From Pseudomonadota bacterium (GTDB lineage: Bacteria; Pseudomonadota; Gammaproteobacteria; Burkholderiales; Burkholderiaceae_C): 18,201 nucleotides of DNA. The notes beneath the pieces were generated by a model. It ran no database searches, was not told the origin of the DNA, and worked only from the letters and a program-made list of their open reading frames with translations. Positions 7,739 to 15,450 of the stretch are shown here, piece by piece (the first letter of the stretch is position 1; each line of letters opens with the position of its first letter). The stretch is from NCBI GenBank assembly GCA_023435325.1, contig JAEYRT010000173.1:1-18201 (forward strand), in the 5' to 3' direction. A program made the translations under genes and the position numbers.

Positions 7739-9187
7739 ATGGCTGAACTCACCTTTCTCTGGCACGACTACGAAACCTTTGGTGCCAACCCTCGTTATGA
7801 CCGCCCCGCGCAGTTTGCGGCGATTCGCACGGACATGGACCTCAATGAGGTGGGTGAGCCGATCATGCTGTATTGCCAGCCCGCACCAGACTATCTGCCC
7901 AGTGCCCAGTCCTGCCTGATCACGGGCATCACACCCCAGCAGTGCCTGCAAGAAGGAGTGCCCGAAGACCGGTTCGCACGCACCATCGAGGCGGCATTCA
8001 GCCAGCCCGGTACGGTGGGGGTGGGCTACAACACGATCCGTTTTGACGACGAAGTCACACGCTTCATGTTCTGGCGCAATCTGATCGATCCCTACGCACG
8101 CGAGTGGCAAAACGAATGCAGCCGCTGGGATTTGCTGGATGTCGTGCGCATGGTTTATGCGCTGCGCCCGGACGGCATCGTCTGGCCGACCAAGGAAGAT
8201 GGCAGCCCCTCATTCAAGCTCGAAGACTTGGCCCGTGCCAACGGGCTGGTGCACGAGCAGGCGCACGATGCGCTGAGCGATGTGCGGGCCACGATTGCAC
8301 TGGCACGCCTGATCAAGCAAAAGCAGCCCAAGCTGTTTGAGTTTGCTCTGGCCCTGCGCAAAAAAGACCGCGTGTTGCACGAGATGGGCCTGCCTGCGCA
8401 GCAGGTGGACGCTCGGCCTTTTCTGCATGTCTCGGGCATGATCCGTCCCGAGCGGGGCTGCATTGCCATGATGTGGCCGCTGGCCCAGCACCCGACCAAC
8501 AAGAACGAGGTCATCTGCTGGGATCTGCATGCCGACCCCGGCGAACTGGCCAGCATTGACGCCGACACGCTGCGCCTGCGCATGTTCACCCGGGCGGCCG
8601 ATTTGCCCGAAGGCGTGACGCGCTTGCCCATCAAGAGCATCCACATCAACAAGTCGCCCATGGTGGTGCGCAACCTCAAGACCCTGGCGCCTGAGATGGC
8701 TGCCAAATGGGGGCTGGATGCCGAGCTGTGCATCCAGCACGCCATCAAGGCGCGTGCGCTGCCGGACATGAGCTTGTTGTGGAAGCAGGTCTACAGCAAG
8801 CTCGAAGGCCATGGCCCCCATGATGTGGACCAGGATCTGTACAACGGCTTTGTCGGCCCGGCAGACCGCCGCCGTCTGAACCAGTTGCGCGAGCTGACTC
8901 CGCAGGAGCTGGGCGTCGACAAGACCGGCTTTGACGACGCTCGCCTGGCCGAGCTGGTGTTCCGCTGGCGTGCACGCAACTGGCCAGACAGCTTGACGGG
9001 TGAAGAGCAAGCGCGCTGGCAGCAGCGCTGTGCAGCCGCTTTGATCGAGGGAGAGGGCGGGGCGCGCACGGCCGAGCAGATGTTTGCCGAGATCGATGCC
9101 CTGTCCGAAACCATTGAAGACGAGCGCGCTGAGGACATCCTGGGTGCGCTGTACGACTACGCGGAAACCATCATTCCCGAAGTCTGA
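7739..9187 (+). CDS. sbcB: Exodeoxyribonuclease I (ExoI)
   Basis: Processive 3'-5' single-strand DNA exonuclease of the DEDDh superfamily, acting in recombination, mismatch repair and SSB-linked end processing. The 482-residue length is close to E. coli ExoI (475). The catalytic set is visible: D10 and E12 in HDYETFG, an aspartate in RFDDEVTRF (D103/D104), and H176 and D181 in HDALSDV. The middle shows the SH3-like region with HVSGM, and the C-terminal ExoI domain includes LYNGF and RWRARNWP-type motifs resembling E. coli LYNGF and NYRARNFP. The start is ATG 7739 (MAELTFLWHDYETFG), which fits the family N terminus, though the ribosome binding site is weak. It ends only 17 nt from the stop of the convergent RND gene, with no clear terminator between them. 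Confidence 0.96.
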   Translation: MAELTFLWHDYETFGANPRYDRPAQFAAIRTDMDLNEVGEPIMLYCQPAPDYLPSAQSCLITGITPQQCLQEGVPEDRFARTIEAAFSQPGTVGVGYNTIRFDDEVTRFMFWRNLIDPYAREWQNECSRWDLLDVVRMVYALRPDGIVWPTKEDGSPSFKLEDLARANGLVHEQAHDALSDVRATIALARLIKQKQPKLFEFALALRKKDRVLHEMGLPAQQVDARPFLHVSGMIRPERGCIAMMWPLAQHPTNKNEVICWDLHADPGELASIDADTLRLRMFTRAADLPEGVTRLPIKSIHINKSPMVVRNLKTLAPEMAAKWGLDAELCIQHAIKARALPDMSLLWKQVYSKLEGHGPHDVDQDLYNGFVGPADRRRLNQLRELTPQELGVDKTGFDDARLAELVFRWRARNWPDSLTGEEQARWQQRCAAALIEGEGGARTAEQMFAEIDALSETIEDERAEDILGALYDYAETIIPEV

Positions 9188-9204
9188 CCCCTGCCTTTCC
9201 CGCC

Positions 9205-12200
9205 TCAGTCCAGCGAGCGGGGCTGGCCGGCGTTGGCTGGTGTCAGCAGCACATACAGCGCAGGCACCACGACGAAGGCCAGCACCGACACGGAGATCAG
9301 GCCGAACATGATGACCAATGTCAGCGGCCGGTAAAACGTGCTGCTGATGGCCAGCGGAATCAGGCCCACGATGGTGGTTATGGCCGTGGTCAGCAAGGGC
9401 CGCAGGCGTCGGGCGGCCCCTGCGGCGGCTGCATCGGCAATGTCCATGCCTTCTTGGCGCAGATACAGGTTCATGGTGTCCACCATGATGATGCCGTTGT
9501 TGATGGCAATGCCGATCAGCGACACCAGCCCGATCATGGCGAAGAACGAGAAGGTGATGTCAAACGCCCAGAAACCCAGGGCCGAACCGATAATGGCCAG
9601 CGGCATGGTGGCAAAAATGATGAAGGCCTGACGGAAGCTGCTGAACAGCAGCACCAGCACGCCCACGACCAGGACCACGGCAATCACCAGCGCCACCAGG
9701 GCCGAACCAAAGGTTTCGCTGGTATCGGCCGACTCGCCGCCGATCACATAGCGGTAATTGGCGGGCCAGGACTGCTGCAGGCGCTGCAGCTCTGGCGCCA
9801 GCTGGGCCATGATTTCGCCCACGGTGCGCCCTTCGTTCTTGGCCATGACGGTGATGGCGCGTTCGCCATTGACGTGGGAAATCGAGATGGCTGCTTCATC
9901 CTGGCGCGGCTGAACGACCTGGCTCAGGGCGATGGAGCGGCCATCATTCGTATAGGCGCGGATTTGCGACAGTTCCTCGATGTTGCGCGGCCCTCCGGCT
10001 TCACGCGGGCGACTGGGCCATTCCGTGCCCAGGCGGATGTCGATGTCGTCCGTGCCGTCGGTGGTGACGAACTGGCCGATCACGTCCGAACTGAACGCAA
10101 TGCGCAACTGTGCAGCCAGCATCTGGTGGTCAAGGCCGAAGAAGTGGGCGGCCTCACGGTCCGGCTGCAGCGCCAGCTGGGGTTTGAGCATGCCAATGTT
10201 GTCGCGCACATCCACCACACCGGGCGTGGTGCGCAGCAGCGCCTGCACTTGGCGTGAGAGCTCCTGCAACTGCTGCATGTCACCGCCCAGCAGCTGGATC
10301 TCGATGGGGTCGCCTGCGCTGGGGCTGCTGGATTCGGGCACAACCAAGAGCTGGGCGGCAGCCACGCGCTGGCTGAGGTGGTCGGACAGTTCCTGGCGCA
10401 GTTCGTCGGCCAGCACGTAGGAATCCGCATCGCGTTCGCTGCGGTCCACAAACATGGCGGAAAAGCCGATGTAGTTCTCTGCCTCCGAGGGCTGCAGATT
10501 GGCGGCCATGGAGCCGCTGGCGAACGGGCTTTTCAGCCCCACCAGCTTGACCACGCTGTGGAAATAGGGCTTGCTGCGCAGGATTTCGCCCAGTTCGTCG
10601 GCCACCTGCTGGGAGGTGGCCAGCTGTGCCGAAGGCGGCAGCTCCACATTGATGCCCAGGCGCTCGCCATCCGTGGCGGGAAAGAGCTCAATGCGCGCCT
10701 GCGTGAAGGCCAGCATGGATAGTGCCAGCAGCAGCACGGCTGCACCGACCCAGAACCAGGATTGTCTGCGGCTGTGGACCACGCGCTGCCGCGTCCATGA
10801 CTCCAGTGCCTGAACGGTGCGGGCCGTGATGCGGTCGGACGCCCCTTGTTTTCGCTGCTGGGTGTCGCGCTGCTGCTTGCCCAGCAGAAAACGCGACAGC
10901 GGCAGGGTGCACAACAGCGCCACAAAGAACGACAGCACCAGGCACACGACGGTGGTCGTCGGCAGCACGCGAATGAATTCACCCACTGTGCCACTGATGG
11001 ACATCAGCGGGGCCAATGCCAGGATGGTGGTGATCTGTGCCGCAAAAGCCGGCATGCCATAGCGGCTCAGGGTGGCCAGCACGCCCTGGCCAAAGGTTTT
11101 GCCTTGGTTGTAGATCTCGTCGTGCAGGCCTTCGAGCAAGATGATGAACACGTCGATGATCATCACCAGCGCAATCACCATGCCGATCACGACCAGTTCG
11201 TTGAGCGTATAGCCCAAGAGCCAGATCACCAGCAGCACGCCGGCAAACGTGACGGGTACCGACAGACCGGCCAGAATGGCTTCGCGCCAGGCGATGGTCA
11301 GCAGCAGAATCACGAACACGATGCCCATGGTCTGCAAGGCGCTGACGAACACATCGGATAGCGATTGCCAGATCTGCTCGGACTCATCCTGTGTCACCGT
11401 GTAGGCCACGCCGCTGGGCCAGGCCGTGTCGGCCTGCATGGCTTGCAGGCTTTTGCGTACTTCTTTAGCCAGCTTGACTGTATCGGCCCCGGGGCTCTTG
11501 CGCACCGAAAGCTCCAGCGAATGGTCGAAAACCTCGCCACGCTCGCTGAAAAACGCACGGCTGGTTTCCGTTTCCTGCATGCGGCGCACGGCAGCCACCT
11601 CGTCGAGCCGCACGGGGCGTGATGCGCCCAGGCTGTCCAGCCGCGCCACGGGCAGGGCGCGCAGATCATCGATGTCGCGAAACCGGCCTTCCAGACGCAC
11701 CACGGCACCGATGTCCTCGCTGCGGATCTCGCCAAAAGGCTGCTCCACATTGGCTTGCTGCACGGCATTGCGCACGGCCGCGGGCGACAGCCCCAGTGCC
11801 AGCAGGCGGTCAGGCCGGAGCAGGATTTGCACAATCTCCTCGCGTTCGCCGCCGATGTTCACTTCCTTGACACCAGGCACGCGTTCCAACGTGTCGCGGA
11901 TGCGGCGGGCCTGCTGGTTCATCACGGCGGAACCCACGGTGCCATGCAAGGTGAAAGTGAAGATGGGCCGGTCATCGACCGAGGCCTGGGCAATCGAGGG
12001 GCGTTCCACCTCGGACGGCAGCTCGGCTTCGGCATCAGCCACGGCGGCGCGCAGCCGCGTCATGGCATCTTGTGTATCGGCCGAGGCATCAAACTCCACG
12101 GAGATGACGGAAAACGAATCAAACGATGCACTGTTGACCGTGCGCACGCCCTCCAGTGTGGTGACTTCATCTTCAATGACTTCCGTAACCTGTTCCTCCA

Positions 12201-12438
12201 TGGTCTGCGGATCGGCTCCTGGCCAGGTCGTGGTGATGGTGGCTTGCGGAATGTCCAGGTCGGGCAGTGATTCCTTGACGAGCTGCGTGTACGCCATCAC
12301 CCCGCCCAGCACCAGGGTGACGGTCAGCAAAATGCCCAGAATCGGGTTGAGGAACAGAAAACGCATCCAGCCCGGGGCGTTGCGCACCGCCTCGGTTTCC
12401 ACCGGCGCCGTCGTTTCCGAAATCTGCGGCGCTGTCAT
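9205..12438 (-). CDS. RND-family efflux transporter, inner-membrane pump
   Basis: Proton-driven inner-membrane pump of a tripartite efflux system, related to AcrB/MexB-type permeases. The 1,077 residues show the RND plan: a membrane helix near residue 25, a large periplasmic loop with porter-domain sequences, a helix cluster, a second loop, and a final helix cluster. The RLRPLLTTA and GLIPLAI stretches near the C terminus are typical. Two energy-coupling positions differ from AcrB: TM4 has Asp-Val (D429, V430) where AcrB has Asp407-Asp408, and TM10 has Asn (N980) where AcrB has Lys940. Related RND subgroups also vary here, so inactivity should not be assumed. The ATG overlaps the adaptor stop as ATGA, implying translational coupling. 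The substrate cannot be read from sequence; drugs, solvents or toxic metabolites are all possible. I do not assign a specific symbol. Confidence 0.94.
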   Translation of the reverse strand: MTAPQISETTAPVETEAVRNAPGWMRFLFLNPILGILLTVTLVLGGVMAYTQLVKESLPDLDIPQATITTTWPGADPQTMEEQVTEVIEDEVTTLEGVRTVNSASFDSFSVISVEFDASADTQDAMTRLRAAVADAEAELPSEVERPSIAQASVDDRPIFTFTLHGTVGSAVMNQQARRIRDTLERVPGVKEVNIGGEREEIVQILLRPDRLLALGLSPAAVRNAVQQANVEQPFGEIRSEDIGAVVRLEGRFRDIDDLRALPVARLDSLGASRPVRLDEVAAVRRMQETETSRAFFSERGEVFDHSLELSVRKSPGADTVKLAKEVRKSLQAMQADTAWPSGVAYTVTQDESEQIWQSLSDVFVSALQTMGIVFVILLLTIAWREAILAGLSVPVTFAGVLLVIWLLGYTLNELVVIGMVIALVMIIDVFIILLEGLHDEIYNQGKTFGQGVLATLSRYGMPAFAAQITTILALAPLMSISGTVGEFIRVLPTTTVVCLVLSFFVALLCTLPLSRFLLGKQQRDTQQRKQGASDRITARTVQALESWTRQRVVHSRRQSWFWVGAAVLLLALSMLAFTQARIELFPATDGERLGINVELPPSAQLATSQQVADELGEILRSKPYFHSVVKLVGLKSPFASGSMAANLQPSEAENYIGFSAMFVDRSERDADSYVLADELRQELSDHLSQRVAAAQLLVVPESSSPSAGDPIEIQLLGGDMQQLQELSRQVQALLRTTPGVVDVRDNIGMLKPQLALQPDREAAHFFGLDHQMLAAQLRIAFSSDVIGQFVTTDGTDDIDIRLGTEWPSRPREAGGPRNIEELSQIRAYTNDGRSIALSQVVQPRQDEAAISISHVNGERAITVMAKNEGRTVGEIMAQLAPELQRLQQSWPANYRYVIGGESADTSETFGSALVALVIAVVLVVGVLVLLFSSFRQAFIIFATMPLAIIGSALGFWAFDITFSFFAMIGLVSLIGIAINNGIIMVDTMNLYLRQEGMDIADAAAAGAARRLRPLLTTAITTIVGLIPLAISSTFYRPLTLVIMFGLISVSVLAFVVVPALYVLLTPANAGQPRSLD

Positions 12439-13682
12439 GGGGCATTGCCTTCGGGCTCCCCTTGGGGCTGCCCTGGGGGCGCTGCTTGCAGCACGCGGAT
12501 GGTCTGTCCGTCCTGCAGTGCGGAGCGCCCTTCGGTAATCACCATGTCGCCAGCTTCCACTCCTTCAAGCACGGCCACCAGACTGCCGTCACGTGGGCCC
12601 AGTTCAACCCGGCGTTCCACGGCCTTGCCGCTGGCCGGGTCTGCGACAAACACGAAACTCTGGTCGCTGCGATGGCGCACAGCTTCCAGCGGAATGACCA
12701 GTGCCTGCTGCATCTGCGGGCGCGCAATCCATACGGCGACAAACTGCCCGTCCTGCAGCCCAGGGTTGGCAGAAGTGCTGTGGACGATGACTTCAAAGGT
12801 GCGTGTGTCCGGGTCCAGCGAAGGGCTGATCGCGTGCACCAGGCCCTCGGTGCGGGACTGCAGCTGCTGCGGGTCCTGGTGCTGGCCGTCCAGCGGAGGC
12901 TGACCGCCAATGACGGCGCGCGCACCTGTGCTGAGCTGCTGGAATTCATAGGACGGCATGTCCACCCGCACCTCAAAACGTGTGGGATCAATCACCAGGG
13001 CAGGCACGGTGCGCAGGGCATTTTGTTCGCTGTTGGTCTGCACGGCGCTGGGCATGAAATAGCGCCCGCGCTCGATGTTCAGGCGCGCCAGCACACCGTT
13101 GATGGGGGAAATCAAGCGCGACTCATTCACCCCCAGTTCTGCCTGCGCCACCTGGGCCCGGGCGTGATCACGCGCTGCCTTGGCCTGCTGGGTCTGCACC
13201 ACGGCCTGATCCAGTTCCTGCTGGGCGGCAGAGCGCTGGGCTATCAGGGTCTCGTAGCGTTGGCGTGTGACTTCGGCCAGCGCCAGATTGGCCTGTGCCT
13301 CCTGCAGCGCGGCTTTGGCGGCTTGCAGATCCGCCGTGACGCGTGCGGGGGCCTGATGGGCGATGAGTTGCCCCCGCTGGACCGGGCTGCCCACGCGCAG
13401 AGCCGGGTCCACATAGGTCACCATGCCTTGTTGGGTGAAGGTCAGAAACTCACGCTGGCGCGAGCGTGCCGTGCCCTGGCTGTACGTCCAGGCCTGAATG
13501 TCGCGGCGTTGCACGGGCACCGCCTGCACGCTGATGGCAGGCGCTGCGGTGGCCGGAGGCGTGGCTGCAGAAGTGGAGTCTGCACCGTCCCTGGCATCAC
13601 CACAGGCCACGAGCAGAGCGCTGCCGAGTGTGCCAAGCAGAAGAAAGTAGAAAAAACGCAAAGAGGGCATGGCGTGTTTCAT
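12435..13682 (-). CDS. RND efflux periplasmic adaptor (membrane fusion lipoprotein)
   Basis: Bridges the inner-membrane pump and the outer-membrane channel in the periplasm. The 415-residue product starts with a signal peptide ending in the lipobox LLVAC, with Cys27 as the predicted lipidated residue, so it should be anchored as a lipoprotein. Next come a beta-barrel/lipoyl half (around 70-110), an Ala/Gln-rich alpha-helical hairpin (about 115-190) likely to form a coiled coil, the second lipoyl half (SPINGVLARL), and a beta-barrel plus membrane-proximal domain (to about 395). The start ATG at 13682 overlaps the stop of the outer-membrane gene as ATGA; an in-frame ATG at 13670 would leave a shorter signal peptide. 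It in turn overlaps the pump start by 4 nt. Family assignment is sure; the substrate is unknown. Confidence 0.93.
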   Translation of the reverse strand: MKHAMPSLRFFYFLLLGTLGSALLVACGDARDGADSTSAATPPATAAPAISVQAVPVQRRDIQAWTYSQGTARSRQREFLTFTQQGMVTYVDPALRVGSPVQRGQLIAHQAPARVTADLQAAKAALQEAQANLALAEVTRQRYETLIAQRSAAQQELDQAVVQTQQAKAARDHARAQVAQAELGVNESRLISPINGVLARLNIERGRYFMPSAVQTNSEQNALRTVPALVIDPTRFEVRVDMPSYEFQQLSTGARAVIGGQPPLDGQHQDPQQLQSRTEGLVHAISPSLDPDTRTFEVIVHSTSANPGLQDGQFVAVWIARPQMQQALVIPLEAVRHRSDQSFVFVADPASGKAVERRVELGPRDGSLVAVLEGVEAGDMVITEGRSALQDGQTIRVLQAAPPGQPQGEPEGNAP

Positions 13683-15136
13683 GGATGGGCGGCTGGGGTG
13701 GAAGGCGGTGCAGGGGCGTCAAAACCGCCGCCGAGCGCCAGGTGAAGCGCCAAGCGGTTGTCCAGCCGGGCCTGGCGGGCGCTGATCTGTGCGCTGCGGC
13801 CATCCAGGGCGCGCTGCTGGCTCTCCAGCACATTCAGAAAAGGGTCAATACCCTGGCGATAGCGGTTGTAGGAAATGCGCATGGCCTCTTCGGCCGCCGT
13901 GGCTGAATGCTGCAGTGCCATCTCGCGCTGCAGCAAGACGTGGTCAATCGCCAGCGCGGTTTCCACTTCCAGCAGTGCATTCAGCGCGGTTTCGGCATAC
14001 AGGCCCAGCGCTTCGTCACGCTGGGCGTCCGTGGCCTGCACCTGCGCGCGCAGGCGCCCGCCCTGGAAGATGGGCTGCAGCACACGGCCGGCAATCGACC
14101 AGATCAGATGGTTGCTGCTCAGCAGATCGGCCAGTTGCGCCGCTGAAAACCCTGCGGAGCCGCTGAGCGACAGCGCAGGCAGGAATGAGCGCTCAGCCGC
14201 CTGCAAGCGATAACCTGCCGCCAGCAATTGCAGCTCGGCGGCACGCACATCGGGGCGACGCGCCAGCAGTTGTGCCGGGACGCCGCTGGCGGGGGTGGAC
14301 GGTACCTCGGGCAAGTGCTTGGCGGTTGCCAGCTGCCCGGTTGGATACTGGCCCATCAAGGTCTGCAGCTGCCGCAATTGCTGCTCCAGCGCTTCCTGGC
14401 GCTGGTGCATGCCCGCACGGGCGGATTCCAGATTGGCGCTGGCCAGCTGCCCATCTGCGGGCGAGGCAATGCCCACATGCACACGGTTGTTGATCTGGCG
14501 CGCGATTTCACTGAGCGTCTGCACTGTGCGCTGCGACAGCTCCAGCTGTGCCCGGGCATGCACGGTTTGGAGATACAGGCGTGCCACCTGCGCCGCGATC
14601 GACTGGCGCACGGCGCGCAACTGTTCGCTGCTGGCCAGCCACTGGGCTTGCGCTGCAGCGGACTGGGCGGACAAACGCCCCCACAGATCCAGCTCCCAGC
14701 TGATGTCGAGTGTCAGGCTATGGTTGTTGCCGATCACGGGGGTGGGGCTGCCGTCAAGACCAGGCAGGCTTTGCCGCTGGCGCGCCGAGCCTGCGCCGAG
14801 GCTGACTTGCGGCAGACGGTCTGCCGCACTGATGCGGGCCTGGGCAGCGGCCATGCGTTGCTGGGCCAGACTTTGGGCGATGCTGGGGTTGCCGCTCAGG
14901 GCTTGTTCCACCAAGGCATTGAGCTGTGCGTCTCCCAGACTCTCCCACCAGCGCCCGGCAGGGCTCCAGTGGTCGTTGCTCGTGCCTTGGGTGAAACGCT
15001 CAGGCAGGTGAAAGTCCAGCTGTGGGGCCGCAGGCGGCGCTGTGGTACAGGCGCTGACGGTCATGGCCAGCAGCATGGCCGCACAGCTGCGGCGCCAGCG
15101 TGACAAAGGCAGGGCAGTTGGCAAAAGGGGTTGCAT
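13679..15136 (-). CDS. Efflux outer-membrane lipoprotein, NodT/OprM family
   Basis: Trimeric outer-membrane channel of the tripartite pump. From the chosen start the product has 485 residues, with a signal peptide and lipobox (TVSAC, Cys30), followed by the NodT-type duplicated TolC fold: WWESLGD near the mature N terminus, a first helical repeat, RRPDVRAAE at the start of the second repeat, then a helical tail with YRQGIDPFLNVLESQ. The frame is open to 15274, but the extra 46 residues carry no signal-peptide character and are arginine-rich. ATG 15136 puts the signal peptide at the very N terminus, so I chose it; its ribosome binding site (AGAAAGA) is weak. This is the first gene of the operon, an unusual place for the outer-membrane factor, which more often comes last. 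Confidence 0.92.
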   Translation of the reverse strand: MQPLLPTALPLSRWRRSCAAMLLAMTVSACTTAPPAAPQLDFHLPERFTQGTSNDHWSPAGRWWESLGDAQLNALVEQALSGNPSIAQSLAQQRMAAAQARISAADRLPQVSLGAGSARQRQSLPGLDGSPTPVIGNNHSLTLDISWELDLWGRLSAQSAAAQAQWLASSEQLRAVRQSIAAQVARLYLQTVHARAQLELSQRTVQTLSEIARQINNRVHVGIASPADGQLASANLESARAGMHQRQEALEQQLRQLQTLMGQYPTGQLATAKHLPEVPSTPASGVPAQLLARRPDVRAAELQLLAAGYRLQAAERSFLPALSLSGSAGFSAAQLADLLSSNHLIWSIAGRVLQPIFQGGRLRAQVQATDAQRDEALGLYAETALNALLEVETALAIDHVLLQREMALQHSATAAEEAMRISYNRYRQGIDPFLNVLESQQRALDGRSAQISARQARLDNRLALHLALGGGFDAPAPPSTPAAHP

Positions 15137-15210
15137 GCACCATCTTTCTTGTGGATCAGGCGCGGCACCTGTCTCCCGCAGTGGGCCGCGCGGCGATGCA
15201 TGCATTGTTT

Positions 15211-15259
15211 GCAGACCGGCCCTGGGTCTGCGTAGGACAGCGAGGCGGTTTCCCGTCAA
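15211..15259 (-). promoter_or_regulatory. Candidate efflux-operon promoter with operator-like palindrome
   Basis: On the minus strand TTGACG (15259-15254, five of six bases of the -35 consensus) is followed by a 17-nt spacer and a poor -10 (CCTACG, 15236-15231). Directly after it lies an inverted repeat of exact 7-bp arms, GCAGACC and GGTCTGC, separated by 7 nt (15211-15217 and 15225-15231). A palindrome at the expected transcription start is the usual place for a TetR- or MarR-type repressor site. The weak -10 keeps this speculative; the palindrome could instead be a leader hairpin. Confidence 0.25.
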
Positions 15260-15301
15260 CCACGCTTGTAACAAGGGCCAGTGGTGAGGAATAAGAAAAC
15301 C

Positions 15302-15381
15302 ATAGCTGGCAGCGCTGGATACACAATGATTTCAAATACAAAAGTATCTGTAATGCTTATGTCTCAAACGTTGGCTGCTTC
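15302..15381. repeat. 80-nt palindromic intergenic repeat, copy 2
   Basis: Same length and register as copies 1 and 3. The left end reads ATAGCTGGCAGCGCTGG. Self-complementarity about the centre is about 25 of 40 positions by hand count, with a closed ATAC-AAAA-GTAT hairpin at the very middle. The reverse complement of its right half shares AGC.GCCAACG and CAGAT.CTT with the left half of copy 1 at the same offsets (about 24 of 40 identities). It lies between prlC and the efflux operon. Confidence 0.62.
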
Positions 15382-15403
15382 ACTTTCAGAAGCCGCAAAA
15401 AAC

Positions 15404-15429
15404 AAAAAAGGAGGACTGCGCCTCCTTTT
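15404..15429 (-). terminator. Intrinsic terminator of prlC
   Basis: Read on the minus strand, AAAAGGAGG pairs with CCTCCTTTT (15429-15421 with 15414-15406) around a 6-nt loop CGCAGT. The T-rich tract TTTTTT overlaps the end of the stem and a second T run lies just beyond it. It begins about 21 nt after the prlC stop codon, as expected for a rho-independent terminator. Confidence 0.85.
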
Positions 15430-15450
15430 CATGATGTGCAGCGTGCTGCC

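Larger units (their letters stand above)
15137..15450. other. Intergenic region upstream of the efflux operon and downstream of prlC
   Basis: No gene is supported in these 314 nt. From the operon side outward it holds a leader of about 75 nt, a 7-bp inverted repeat (15211-15231), a possible -35 TTGACG on the minus strand (15259-15254), the 80-nt palindromic repeat copy 2 (15302-15381), and the prlC terminator (15404-15429). No regulator gene lies beside the efflux operon in this window. A self-complementary ATGCATGCAT also occurs at about 15196-15205. Confidence 0.6.

Noticed and set aside
9188..9226. Bidirectional terminator between sbcB and the RND gene
   Set aside because: The gap is 17 nt with no stem. 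The nearest hairpin (CCAGC/GCTGG, 9210-9226) lies inside the RND coding end and has no T-tract.
15137..15274. Longer N terminus for the outer-membrane channel (start at 15274)
   Set aside because: The additional residues are arginine/proline-rich and would bury the signal peptide and lipobox; the ATG at 15136 gives a normal lipoprotein signal.
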